Positions 44,040-53,043 of a stretch of DNA of 64,000 nucleotides are shown one piece after another. The stretch covers positions 4,030,001 to 4,094,000 of the forward strand of contig NZ_LT629777.1 of assembly GCF_900105475.1 (NCBI RefSeq), written 5' to 3'. Position numbers and translations under genes: made by a program. Position 1 is the stretch's first letter. Every line of letters starts with the position of its first letter. The notes beneath the pieces are model-generated. The model was not told the origin of the DNA, made no database searches, and worked only from the letters and a program-made list of their open reading frames with translations. This stretch comes from Pseudomonas asplenii (GTDB taxonomy: Bacteria; Pseudomonadota; Gammaproteobacteria; Pseudomonadales; Pseudomonadaceae).

Positions 44040-45797
44040 TCAAGGAAGGGGCTGCTGATGCTTCCTCAAACGGTAGGCAAATTGGGCACGGCTGAGCCCT
44101 ACCTGCCTGGCTGCTGCGGCCATATTTCCGGCGTTCTGTTGCAGCGCCTCATGGATCAGGCGCGATTCGAGAGCCTCGATGGAAACCCCCTGGTCCAATT
44201 GGCCGAGAGTGTCCAACAGTGAAGGCTGTTGAGTGGGTGGGGCATTTGACAGACTGCCGTGGTCGTCCAGGCCGTAAGGTGCCGCCGGCAGGGGTTCGTT
44301 GCGAAACAGATGGACCAGATCAATGGCCTGGCCGTCGTCACTGGCGATCAGGCCGCGCTCGATCAGGTTTTGAAGCTCGCGCACATTGCCCGCGAAGTCG
44401 TAACGCAACAAGGTCTTCATCGCGCGCATGGTCAGGCCCACGGGCGTGCGCCCATATTCCTGGCAGAAACGCGTGAGGAAGGCGTTGATCAACAGCGGTA
44501 TGTCATCGCGGCGTTCACGCAGTGGCGGCAGGGCGATGGGGTAGACATTCAGCCGATAGAACAGGTCTTCGCGAAACGTGCCGTCCGCCACGGCTTTGCG
44601 CAGATCGATATTGGTCGCGGCCACCACCCGTACATCCACGCTGATGCCGCGCACGCCACCGACCCGCTCGATCTCGCGCTCCTGCAAGGCCCGCAGCAGT
44701 TTGCTTTGCCCGGCCAGGCTGAGGCTGGTGATTTCATCCAGAAACAGTGTGCCGCCCTGGGCGCGCTCGAAACGCCCGGGGCGCGAATGGGTGGCGCCTG
44801 TGTATGCCCCGCGTTCGACACCGAAGAGTTCGGCTTCGATCAGGTTGTCCGGGATGGCCGCGCAATTGAGCGCCACGAACGGGTTGTCATGACGATAGCT
44901 GAGCTGGTGCAACTGGCGTGCGAACATTTCCTTGCCCACCCCGGATTCACCGCTGATCAGCACGGTGGCGGGCGTCAGCGCGACGCGTCGCAGGGCTTGC
45001 ATCGCCGCATTGAACGTCGCACTGGCGCCCACCAGGGGGTGTTGCGGGCCAGCACCGGTACGGTTTTCCAGCGGACTGTGGCGCGTGGGTGCGGCGTCGG
45101 GGACGGGGACGGTCTGGGACACATTCAGATAGCGCAGGTCCTGCTCGACGTCGCCCCATTGCTCGGCGGTCTTGCCGATGACCCGGCAACGTCCATGGCC
45201 CATGCCACGGCATTCCACTTCGCGAAAAATCACCAACTGCCCGAACAGGCCACTGACAAAACCGATGGCATAGCCGGTTTCGGTCCAGCACACCGGATCC
45301 TGGCCGACGCCGTAGGCCCCCACATGTTCGTCGGCTTCGCAGGAGTGATGCCAGAGAAATTCGCCTTCATAAAACCCCGAGTCAGCGTCGAACTTGAAGT
45401 GCAGAGGTTCGACCTTGGTCATGCCTTCCAGGGTGTGCAGGTGCGTCCCGGCACGGAACACGGCGGCGGCATCGGCCTGGGGCCAGCGCTCGCGGATCAA
45501 TCGAGCATCCCGCGCGCCGGAGGCATAACCGGTGCGGGTGAACAGGCCGCGCGCTTGCTCCAGACCCAGGCGTTCGATGACCTCCCTGCGCAGGGCGCCG
45601 AAGGAGGAACTGTGCAGCAGCAACATGCGTTGGTCGTTGAGCCAGATACGTCCGTCCTGGGGAGAAAAGAACAGGCAGTCCGTCAGTTCCGCTGGCGTGG
45701 GAGAGCTGCTGTCGCTGAGTTGGCGGCTGTCACCGCGAGGATGATAGTACGCCGTGGCCGCCCGGTCGTCGGGCAGCGCGTTGGGGGGATTAGTCAT
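44040..45797 (-). CDS. V4R-domain sigma-54 activator (XylR/DmpR/MopR-like)
   Basis: A 585-residue aromatic-responsive activator. N-terminal XylR_N region, then a V4R domain ([40 protein letters not shown]) with its conserved cysteines. The central AAA+ domain has Walker A GESGVGKE, sigma contact loop GAYTGA (the common variant of GAFTGA) and Walker [10 protein letters not shown]. The C-terminal helix-turn-helix is [20 protein letters not shown]. The start at 45797 is preceded by GGGGC. It is divergent from the aldehyde/alcohol dehydrogenase genes, whose promoter shows a sigma-54 box and a XylR-type site, so these are its likely targets. Confidence 0.92.
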   Translation of the reverse strand: MTNPPNALPDDRAATAYYHPRGDSRQLSDSSSPTPAELTDCLFFSPQDGRIWLNDQRMLLLHSSSFGALRREVIERLGLEQARGLFTRTGYASGARDARLIRERWPQADAAAVFRAGTHLHTLEGMTKVEPLHFKFDADSGFYEGEFLWHHSCEADEHVGAYGVGQDPVCWTETGYAIGFVSGLFGQLVIFREVECRGMGHGRCRVIGKTAEQWGDVEQDLRYLNVSQTVPVPDAAPTRHSPLENRTGAGPQHPLVGASATFNAAMQALRRVALTPATVLISGESGVGKEMFARQLHQLSYRHDNPFVALNCAAIPDNLIEAELFGVERGAYTGATHSRPGRFERAQGGTLFLDEITSLSLAGQSKLLRALQEREIERVGGVRGISVDVRVVAATNIDLRKAVADGTFREDLFYRLNVYPIALPPLRERRDDIPLLINAFLTRFCQEYGRTPVGLTMRAMKTLLRYDFAGNVRELQNLIERGLIASDDGQAIDLVHLFRNEPLPAAPYGLDDHGSLSNAPPTQQPSLLDTLGQLDQGVSIEALESRLIHEALQQNAGNMAAAARQVGLSRAQFAYRLRKHQQPLP

Positions 45798-45861
45798 TGT
45801 TATGCCCCTGCAAAGCGAGTGATCGATATGAGTAACCGCTGAGATAGTTATTAAACATAAC

Positions 45862-45878
45862 CTTATCAATTGAGCAAG
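45862..45878. promoter_or_regulatory. Upstream activating site of XylR/DmpR type
   Basis: CTTATCAATTGAGCAAG is an imperfect palindrome around AATT that closely resembles the XylR-family site TTGANCAATTGANCAA. It lies about 110 nt upstream of the sigma-54 promoter and beside the V4R regulator gene. Confidence 0.65.
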
Positions 45879-45987
45879 TGTCAGGGTCGCGGTTTTTGCG
45901 GTTGCCCGGTGGTGGGGGAGCGTCTGGAGCGCGGCAGGCCCCGTGCCAGAGCCCTCGGTGGTTTATGTCAGCGTGATCGGGTGCAGG

Positions 45988-46003
45988 CGGCACAGCCTTT
46001 GCT
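45988..46003 (+). promoter_or_regulatory. Sigma-54 promoter of the aldehyde dehydrogenase operon
   Basis: CGGCACAGCCTTTGCT matches the -24/-12 consensus (GG and GC with correct spacing; first T is C). It lies 63 nt before the aldehyde dehydrogenase ATG and faces it. Confidence 0.75.
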
Positions 46004-46066
46004 CAAGGCTTGATGCGGCGTCTGCACCCGTGCAGACGATGACAATTACAAGAACCGGGAGTTGCC

Positions 46067-47542
46067 ATGTCACTGTCTGAAACCACCCCGCTGTTACAGC
46101 GGGCCATAGCGTCCGAATGTCTGTTCAACGGCGATTGGATACCTGCTTCGGGCTCTGTGATGCCCGTGATCGAACCCGCCACCGGCGAAACCCTGATGCG
46201 CTGTGCCATGGCCAGCCCGGCCGACGTTGCCATCGCCAGTCGCGGCGCGGCCCTGGCCCAGCCGGCCTGGGCTGCGCTCGGCCCACGGGAGCGCGCCGAG
46301 GTGTTTCGCAAGGCGGCCGACATAGCCCAGCAGTCATTTGCCGAACTGGCGCTGTATGTCGCCAGGGAAACCGGCGGCGCGCTGTTCAAGGGCGAGCATG
46401 AAGTGCGCGAGGCGATTGTGCTGCTGCACCAGGCGGCGGGCATGCTGTCACAACCCCACGGGGTGGTACTGCCCAGCGCGGCCGGGCGTCTGTCTTATGC
46501 ACGGCGCCAGCCCCATGGGGTGGTCGGGGTGATTTCGCCGTTCAATTTTCCGCTGATCCTGTCGTTGCGCGCGGTGGCGCCGGCCCTGGCGACGGGCAAT
46601 GCGGTGGTACTCAAGCCTGACCCGCAGACGCCGGTCAGCGGTGGTTTCCTCATCGCCCGGCTGTTCGAAGAGGCGGGCTTGCCCAAGGGCCTGCTGCATG
46701 TATTGCCCGGCGCTGCGCCGGAGGGTGAGGCCCTGTGTCGCGACCCCAATGTGCGGATGATCGCCTTCACCGGTTCCACGGCGGCAGGGCGCAAAGTGGC
46801 AGAAACAGCCGGGCGCCATCTGAAAAAAGTCGCCCTGGAACTGGGCGGCAAGAACCCGTTGATCATTCTTGAAGATGCCGACCTCGACTTGGCAGCAAGC
46901 AACGCCGCCTGGGGCGCCTGGATGCACCAGGGGCAAATCTGCATGGCGACCGGATTGATTCTGGTACATGAGTCCATCGCCGCCAGCCTGACCCGCAAGC
47001 TGGTGGACAAAGCCCGGGCGCTCACCGTGGGCAACGCCGCCCGGGGTGAAGCCGCACTCGGCCCATTGATCAACCAGCGCCAACTGCAGCGCCTGCACGA
47101 GATCGTCAGCGAGAGCCTGGAGGCCGGCGCACGGCTGGAAGCGGGTGGCGAATATCACCAGCTGTTCTATCGACCCACCGTGCTCAGCGGGGTACGGCCG
47201 GGCATGCGCGCCTTTGAAGAGGAACTGTTCGGCCCGGTGGCCACGGTGGTCGGTTTTGCCTCGGACGAGGAGGCCATCGAGCTGGCCAACCGCACGGAAT
47301 ACGGCCTGTCGGCCGCCATCATTTCACCGTCGATAGGGCGCGCCATGGCCATGGCCGAGCGGCTCGACTGCGGCCTGTTGCACATCAACGACCAGACCGT
47401 GGCGGACGAGTGCATCAACCCCTTCGGCGGGCGTGGCGCCTCGGGGAATGGCGGCAGCGTGGGCGGGCCGGCTGACTGGGATGAATACACCCAGCTGCAA
47501 TGGGTGACGGTGAAAAACACGCCGCCAAACTATCCCTTCTGA
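46067..47542 (+). CDS. Aromatic aldehyde dehydrogenase (benzaldehyde/vanillin dehydrogenase type)
   Basis: A 491-residue NAD(P) aldehyde dehydrogenase: cofactor fold FTGSTAAGRKVAE near residue 233, catalytic glutamate in LELGGKNP, catalytic cysteine in MHQGQICMATG near residue 297, and C-terminal NPFGGRGASGNG. Sequence style and context suit XylC/vanillin dehydrogenase-like oxidation of an aromatic aldehyde to the acid. It is first in a three-gene set with an aromatic alcohol dehydrogenase and an outer-membrane channel, under V4R control. The exact substrate cannot be told from sequence. Confidence 0.85.
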   Translation: MSLSETTPLLQRAIASECLFNGDWIPASGSVMPVIEPATGETLMRCAMASPADVAIASRGAALAQPAWAALGPRERAEVFRKAADIAQQSFAELALYVARETGGALFKGEHEVREAIVLLHQAAGMLSQPHGVVLPSAAGRLSYARRQPHGVVGVISPFNFPLILSLRAVAPALATGNAVVLKPDPQTPVSGGFLIARLFEEAGLPKGLLHVLPGAAPEGEALCRDPNVRMIAFTGSTAAGRKVAETAGRHLKKVALELGGKNPLIILEDADLDLAASNAAWGAWMHQGQICMATGLILVHESIAASLTRKLVDKARALTVGNAARGEAALGPLINQRQLQRLHEIVSESLEAGARLEAGGEYHQLFYRPTVLSGVRPGMRAFEEELFGPVATVVGFASDEEAIELANRTEYGLSAAIISPSIGRAMAMAERLDCGLLHINDQTVADECINPFGGRGASGNGGSVGGPADWDEYTQLQWVTVKNTPPNYPF

Positions 47543-47608
47543 GGCATCCCTTCTGAACTCTCTCTTCTGAGCCTCGGCTCACGCATGCCTATACAACAAT
47601 AAGAGGGC

Positions 47609-48382
47609 TTGACCATGAACCTGTACAACAAAACCTTGATCGTCACTGGCGTGGCCTCGGGTATTGGAGCGGAAGTTGCGCGATTGGCGCGCTTCCAGGG
47701 CGCCACGGTGATCGGCGTTGATCGCCATGAGCCGCAGTTGACGCTGGAGGGGTTTTTCCAGGCTGACCTGAGCGATCCCGCGAGCATCGATGCGCTGGTG
47801 GCGCGGTTGCCAGCGCGGGTCGATGGGCTGTGCAACATTGCAGGGGTGCCCGGAACGGCGCCCCTGCAAGCCGTGGCCACGGTCAATTACCTGGGGCTGC
47901 GGCACCTGACTCAATCCCTGCTGCCACGCATGCCGGCGGGCGGCAGCATCGTCAATGTCGCCTCAATTCTCGGCGCACAATGGCCGCAACGACTTGAGCT
48001 GCACAAGGCCCTGGCCGCGACGCAGAGTTTCGAGGCCGGGCAGCAGTGGCTCGCGGCAAACCCGGTCGAGCAGGCCACCTGTTATCAGTACTTCAAGGAA
48101 GCGCTGATCGTCTGGACCCTGCAGCAAGCCCAGGGCTGCTTTCGCGATCATGCGGTGCGCATCAACTGCGTCGCGCCAGGGCCGGTGTTCACCCCCATCC
48201 TGGGCGATTTCGTCAGCATGCTCGGCCCGGATCGGGTGGCCCAGGACAGCCAACGCATGACCCGTCCGGCTCTGGCCGATGAGGTGGCGTCGGTGATCGC
48301 CTTCCTCTGCTCGGACGCGGCGCGCTGGGTCAACGGGGTCAATCTGCCGGTGGATGGCGGATTGGCTGCCACCTACGTGTAG
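47609..48382 (+). CDS. calA: Coniferyl-alcohol dehydrogenase-like short-chain dehydrogenase
   Basis: A 257-residue short-chain dehydrogenase: cofactor motif TGVASGIG, GLCNIAGVPGTA, and catalytic tyrosine/lysine in CYQYFKEALIVW. The YQYFK version, the long insert before it (AGQQWLAANPVEQATC) and the ending LPVDGGLAATYV closely match CalA of Pseudomonas sp. HR199, which oxidises coniferyl alcohol to coniferaldehyde. With the neighbouring aldehyde dehydrogenase it would take an aromatic alcohol to the acid. The symbol is assigned by resemblance; other aryl alcohols are possible. Confidence 0.82.
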   Translation: MTMNLYNKTLIVTGVASGIGAEVARLARFQGATVIGVDRHEPQLTLEGFFQADLSDPASIDALVARLPARVDGLCNIAGVPGTAPLQAVATVNYLGLRHLTQSLLPRMPAGGSIVNVASILGAQWPQRLELHKALAATQSFEAGQQWLAANPVEQATCYQYFKEALIVWTLQQAQGCFRDHAVRINCVAPGPVFTPILGDFVSMLGPDRVAQDSQRMTRPALADEVASVIAFLCSDAARWVNGVNLPVDGGLAATYV

Positions 48383-48401
48383 GGCGCGCCACCGCGCCAA
48401 A

Positions 48402-48428
48402 CCCCGGTGCGGATCCACCACACCGGGG
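48402..48428 (+). terminator. Hairpin between calA and the channel gene
   Basis: CCCCGGTG (48402-48409) pairs perfectly with CACCGGGG (48421-48428). It is about 20 nt after the calA stop and 36 nt before the channel ATG. There is no strong T-tract, so it may attenuate rather than end transcription. Confidence 0.5.
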
Positions 48429-48463
48429 GTCTTGAACAACAACAAAAATACAGGACATACAAG

Positions 48464-49411
48464 ATGCTCAAGCCACTCTTGCGCACGGCTGCGGCCACGA
48501 CTTTTGTCGCACTGTCAGCCACTGCACACGCCTATGACTTGCCCGGACTCAACCTTGGCAGTACCAGTTTTTATGACGGTTCACCGGCACCGGCCGGTCC
48601 TGGTTGGTATCTGGAGGAGTACCTCACGTATTCGCGCGCCAGCCGCTTCAACGATGCCCAGGGCAACAAGCTGGCGCTGCCCCGACAGGACGTGGACGTG
48701 GTGGCGCCGACCACGCAGATCATTTACGTCGGCCAACCCCTGGCCAACGGCGCAATGCCTGGCTTTACCCTGATCAACACTTCCCTGGCCCATGTGGACG
48801 TGGACGATGGTCTGCATAACGCGGCATTGAGTTCTCGTGCAGGTTTGGGTGACTTGACCGTTGGCCCTTTCCTGCAGTTGCCGACCCTGAGCCATGCCGA
48901 TGGCAGCCCGCTGCTGACCCAGCGGGTCGAAGTCGATGTGTCGATCCCGGTGGGGGCCTACGACCGCAATCGATCGATCAACCCAGGCAGCAACTTCTGG
49001 TCTTTCAACCCGTATTACGCGGCGACTTACTGGTTCAGCCCCAAGTGGTCGACAAGTGGGCGTTTCATGTACTTGTGGAATGGCAGGAATGATCAGCCGC
49101 AGGCCGCCTTCGGTGATGTCTCCAACACCCAGGCCGGTCAGGCGTTGCATGCCAACCTGACGCTGCAGTATGCGATCGACCAACAGCTGAGTGTGGGGCT
49201 TAACGGCTACTGGTTGAAGCAGATCACCGACACCGAGGTGGATGGGCATGCGGTGAGTGGGCGCCGGGAAAAGGTCTGGGCCATTGGCCCAGGCCTGATC
49301 TACGCGTTCAGCAAGGAAAATACCCTGTCAGTGAACGCGTACTTCGAGCAACAGGCTGAGAACCGCACCCAGGGCAACAAGCTGGTACTTAACTGGCTAC
49401 ACCATTTCTAG
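48464..49411 (+). CDS. Outer-membrane channel, phenol/meta-pathway (MetA) family
   Basis: A 315-residue protein with signal peptide (LLRTAAATTFVALSATAHA, cleavage about residue 22) and a beta-barrel of alternating residues (SFNPYYAATYWFSPKWSTSG), ending in aromatic Phe (VLNWLHHF). It matches the Phenol_MetA_deg family (such as SphA-like proteins) found beside aromatic degradation genes, thought to admit hydrophobic aromatics. The start at 48464 has AGGAC and precedes the signal peptide directly. It is the third gene of the V4R-controlled block. Confidence 0.85.
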   Translation: MLKPLLRTAAATTFVALSATAHAYDLPGLNLGSTSFYDGSPAPAGPGWYLEEYLTYSRASRFNDAQGNKLALPRQDVDVVAPTTQIIYVGQPLANGAMPGFTLINTSLAHVDVDDGLHNAALSSRAGLGDLTVGPFLQLPTLSHADGSPLLTQRVEVDVSIPVGAYDRNRSINPGSNFWSFNPYYAATYWFSPKWSTSGRFMYLWNGRNDQPQAAFGDVSNTQAGQALHANLTLQYAIDQQLSVGLNGYWLKQITDTEVDGHAVSGRREKVWAIGPGLIYAFSKENTLSVNAYFEQQAENRTQGNKLVLNWLHHF

Positions 49412-49551
49412 ACCTCGGCCTACCGGGCAGCGTCAGTGGCGCTGCACGCAGAGGAGGACGCCAGCAACACCCCGGTGGGGCTGGCGACCTCTGCCCTGGA
49501 TCAGGGTGACGAATGCCCAGCAGGTTGGGTGAGCGGATTGATTGTCCCTGT

Positions 49552-51138
49552 TCATGGCTGCACCCACTGCACGCTATCAAACACAAAGCCAGGGCTCAGA
49601 AAGCCTTTGCCCGTTTTACCCGATGCCACGCCTATCTCCAGCGTGTTGACACCGGCATGCAGCGCTGCGGCCGGAATACTGATCTCGAAGAGGCTGTTGT
49701 TACCGCGATAAGTGCCTCGGGTGATACCACGGCTGTCGGGCTGGTTCGAGGGCGCAGGCACAGGCGCTTCCCAGTGCTGATTGACGCTCACTGCTGGGCG
49801 CCCTCCGGCTTGGGCCAGCGTAATGAACAGGCGCAATCGGTAATCCCTCACCTCGTTGGCGGCCAAGACGAACTGGATGCGGGTGGGGCTGTTGACGTCG
49901 CGCCACTGCGCGGCGGGGAACGTGTTGGGCGTGCTGGTGCCAACGGTGTAGGTGACCGGCGCCCATGGCGTCATGCGCGAATCGCTGGGGTGTGCGGAGG
50001 CCAGCAGGTGGGCATTGAGAAAACCTGCCGGCGTGCCGTCGGGCAGACCGATTTGCCATTTCACCTGGCCGGCCAGCGGTCGCGCCTGCAGGCTCGTTTG
50101 CGTCGTGCTGCCGGCGCTCACGGTGGCTGTGGTCTGCGCGACTTCCAGCTCATTCTGATACAGCGTGACCCGGTATTGTCCCGGTCGAATCCCGGTCACG
50201 ACGAACCGCCCGTTGCCGTCTGCGCGGGCCCAGTACTCGGCGTTGGCATTACTCAAACCCACCACCGCCGGCAGCTCATTCGCCACGTCGGATACGTGGC
50301 CTGCCAGTGTGCCGCGCCCGGCGTTGTCCACGAAGCCCACAAGGCCCAGGTCCCTGGCGACAAAGCCCAGGTCGGTCAAGGTGGCATCAGGCGCATCACC
50401 GTTGGTAAACAACAGCCCGTAAACCCCGTGCAGGCCGCCGCGATAGGGCTCGGTCTGGGTGTGGTTGGAGTACATGTAGTTGTAGAGTTCATGGGTGGTC
50501 GCGGTTTTCTGGGTGGCAATATCCTTGAAAAATGCACCGCCCGAGCTGAGCTCGCGATTACCCATCAGCATATACACCGCGACCCCGGGGCCTTTAACAC
50601 CGTGCAGCGAGTCGTCGATCATCGGTTGTGCCGAATAGAACTTGGAACTGGTGCGTCCATCCGGCAGCAGGAACACGTCTTTGCCTTCGATCGCCGTGCC
50701 GACGTTGGAGTCGGTACCGCGCAGAGCCTTGGGCAGCTTGCTGACGTTGAGCCGCGTCACGAAGCGCAACTCGCCCACGGGCAGCAGGGTGGGGGCGTAG
50801 GTCGCCATGTAAATGGCCGCGCGACCTTTTTTGGCCAGGTAGTAGTGGATCAAATCACCCGCCCGTACGCTGATGACGATCACGTCACCCACTGTGCGGG
50901 CGTCTACCTGTGCGCTGCCCAGCCCGGATGCGATCTGCGAGGCTTTGGGTTCGGTGGTCTGCAATTCGTTGTCGCGATAACGCAGGGAGACCAGATCGCT
51001 ATTGTGCGTGTCCACGCTGAATAGCAGGTGTGCCTCGGTGTCGACGACAATTCGGGAGTCGGTGCGTACGAAGCCGAAACCGGCGGCGTGTGCGTGAATC
51101 GCAAGACTGCAACATACGATCAGAATGAGACGTCGCAT
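49552..51138 (-). CDS. Rhamnogalacturonan lyase, polysaccharide lyase family 4
   Basis: A 528-residue secreted enzyme. Signal peptide 1-19 (LILIVCCSLAIHAHA); N-terminal catalytic domain to about 275 with Lys166 (TSSKFYSAQ) and His226 (YSNHTQTEPYRGGLHGVYG), the catalytic pair known from the Aspergillus family 4 enzyme; a fibronectin-like domain about 290-365 (GNGRFVVTGIRPGQYRVTLY); and a carbohydrate-binding-like C-terminal domain (SLFEISIPAAALHAGVNTLE). It would cleave rhamnogalacturonan I of pectin by beta-elimination in the periplasm or outside the cell. The start at 51138 has AGGAAG. Its neighbour upstream is an MFS transporter on the same strand, 195 nt away. Confidence 0.88.
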   Translation of the reverse strand: MRRLILIVCCSLAIHAHAAGFGFVRTDSRIVVDTEAHLLFSVDTHNSDLVSLRYRDNELQTTEPKASQIASGLGSAQVDARTVGDVIVISVRAGDLIHYYLAKKGRAAIYMATYAPTLLPVGELRFVTRLNVSKLPKALRGTDSNVGTAIEGKDVFLLPDGRTSSKFYSAQPMIDDSLHGVKGPGVAVYMLMGNRELSSGGAFFKDIATQKTATTHELYNYMYSNHTQTEPYRGGLHGVYGLLFTNGDAPDATLTDLGFVARDLGLVGFVDNAGRGTLAGHVSDVANELPAVVGLSNANAEYWARADGNGRFVVTGIRPGQYRVTLYQNELEVAQTTATVSAGSTTQTSLQARPLAGQVKWQIGLPDGTPAGFLNAHLLASAHPSDSRMTPWAPVTYTVGTSTPNTFPAAQWRDVNSPTRIQFVLAANEVRDYRLRLFITLAQAGGRPAVSVNQHWEAPVPAPSNQPDSRGITRGTYRGNNSLFEISIPAAALHAGVNTLEIGVASGKTGKGFLSPGFVFDSVQWVQP

Positions 51139-51333
51139 CAGTGGCTTCCTGGGCTGAGGTGGTCCGCACCTTTTTTCATGCGATCGAAGTCTACCTCGGT
51201 ATGCAGGGCGCCAAGATGAACGAATGTGCCGGTCAGGGCGTAAGGTGCGATCACCCTGTCTCCACAGGCTGGAAGACAATGCCTCGTGATGTTTTGTCGC
51301 TTCAATAGTGTTGATTGCTGCGTAGGGTTTTCA

Positions 51334-52806
51334 TCAGTCACTCACCTGCGACAACGGCCTGGCCACATGCTCCAGCGAGCGCCGCTCGGCGGCCACGCCC
51401 CAGAGTGCCTGGACCGCCGCCGCGATGATCATCAGCGCCGCACCGATCAGGTAGCCGTAGAACACGTTGGTGCGCTGGCCGGTTTCGATCAGCGCGCCGA
51501 ACAGGGTCGGGCCGACCAGCCCGCCCAGGCCGGTGCCGAACGCATAGAACACGGCAATGGCCAGCGCGCGAATCTCCAGTGGAAAGGTCTCGGCCACGGT
51601 GAGGTAGGCCGAACTGGCTGCCGCTGAGGCAAAGAAGAAAATCACCACCCAGGCAATGGTCTGCTGGGTGGCGTCGATCATCTGCTGCTGGAACAGGTAG
51701 CCGCTGAAACAGAGCAAGACCCCGGAAATCAGATAGGTGCTGCTGATCATGATGCGTCGGCCGACCACGTCGAACAGCCGGCCGAGCAGCAGCGGCCCGC
51801 AGAAATTGCCGAGGGCGAAGGGCAGCAGGTACCAGCCGACGTGGGCGGACGGCACGTCGTAGAAGTCGGTGAGCACCAGGGCATAGGTGAAGAAAATCGC
51901 GTTGTAGAAAAACGCCTGGGCGGTCAGCAGGGTCAGGCCGACGAACGCCCGGCACCGGTGTTCGACGAACAGGCTGTGGAACACCTCTCGCAGCGGCGTG
52001 TGGTCACGGGCGTGCAAGCGCAAGGGCGGTTCCTGCACCGACGGCACCTCGATGCCGCGCTCACGGTAATGGCGTTCGATCTCGGCGACGATGCGCTCGG
52101 CTTCTTCCGGCTGGTTGTGGATCATCAGCCAGCGCGGGCTCTCCGGGACCCACAGGCGCATCAGCATGATGATCAGTCCGAGCGCGGCGCCAATGCCGAA
52201 GCACAGCCGCCAGCCCAGCTCACCGCCGGCCACGTCCGGGTCGAGCAGGATCACCGAACCCACCGCGCCCAGGGCGGCGCCGATCCAGAAGGTGCCATTG
52301 ATGGTCAGGTCCACCCAGCCGCGATAGCGGGCCGGGGTGAATTCCTGGATGGTCGAGTTGATCGCCGTGTATTCGCCGCCGATGCCCGCTCCGGTCAGAA
52401 ATCGGAACAGCAGGAAACTCCACAGGTTCCAGGAAAAGGCCGTGGCCGCGGTAGCGCCGATGTACAGGAACAGGGTGATGAAAAACAGTTTGCGCCGGCC
52501 CAGGCGGTCGGTCAGCCAGCCGAAGAACAACGCGCCCAGTACCGCACCGGCGATATAGGTGGCGCCCGCCAGCCCGATATCGGTATTGCTCATGGCCAGG
52601 CTGGGGCTGTCCTTGAGTGCACCGGATACGGCGCCCGCGAGTGTCACCTCAAGGCCATCAAGCAGCCAGGTGATACCCAGCGCCAGCACCAGCAGGGTGT
52701 GGAAGCGGGTCCACGGCAGGCGGTCGAGGCGGGCAGGGATATCAGTGCTGTAGCAGCGCTCGTCCGCTGAGGCGCCTGGCGTGTCTTGCAGGGTTTGGGT
52801 CGTCAT
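51334..52806 (-). CDS. Major facilitator superfamily transporter, sugar/organic-acid proton symporter
   Basis: A 490-residue MFS protein of twelve helices, with the superfamily signatures GWLTDRLGRRKLFF (loop 2-3), GAGIGGEYTAINSTIQEF and PESPRWLMI after helix 6. This pattern is close to the sugar porter and aromatic acid symporter branches. The start at 52806 follows from the upstream ribosome site; the longer frame is less likely. It is encoded upstream of the family 4 lyase on the same strand, so a role in taking up pectin breakdown products is possible but unproven. Confidence 0.85.
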   Translation of the reverse strand: MTTQTLQDTPGASADERCYSTDIPARLDRLPWTRFHTLLVLALGITWLLDGLEVTLAGAVSGALKDSPSLAMSNTDIGLAGATYIAGAVLGALFFGWLTDRLGRRKLFFITLFLYIGATAATAFSWNLWSFLLFRFLTGAGIGGEYTAINSTIQEFTPARYRGWVDLTINGTFWIGAALGAVGSVILLDPDVAGGELGWRLCFGIGAALGLIIMLMRLWVPESPRWLMIHNQPEEAERIVAEIERHYRERGIEVPSVQEPPLRLHARDHTPLREVFHSLFVEHRCRAFVGLTLLTAQAFFYNAIFFTYALVLTDFYDVPSAHVGWYLLPFALGNFCGPLLLGRLFDVVGRRIMISSTYLISGVLLCFSGYLFQQQMIDATQQTIAWVVIFFFASAAASSAYLTVAETFPLEIRALAIAVFYAFGTGLGGLVGPTLFGALIETGQRTNVFYGYLIGAALMIIAAAVQALWGVAAERRSLEHVARPLSQVSD

Positions 52807-53043
52807 GGTCACTCCTGTTCGCCGACGGTGTTGCATAGCGATGGAGCTTTACGCAACGGAAGGAGTTCAAAAATCTGACGCCGTGGCGGTTCTGATGATC
52901 GAGAACCTGAGCTTCAACGGTGAGCGTGACTGTATTGACGCGGTACCCGGGTACGATACGGCGAAGCGCCTGTTCAGAACCCGGTCGCACTCCGAAGCGT
53001 TTTCACGGTCCATGGAAAACGCACCATTTATCGGAGGTGAATC

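Noticed and set aside
44259..45842. Long open frame (527 codons) on the plus strand
   Set aside because: Antisense to the V4R regulator, which has clear domains and motifs throughout.
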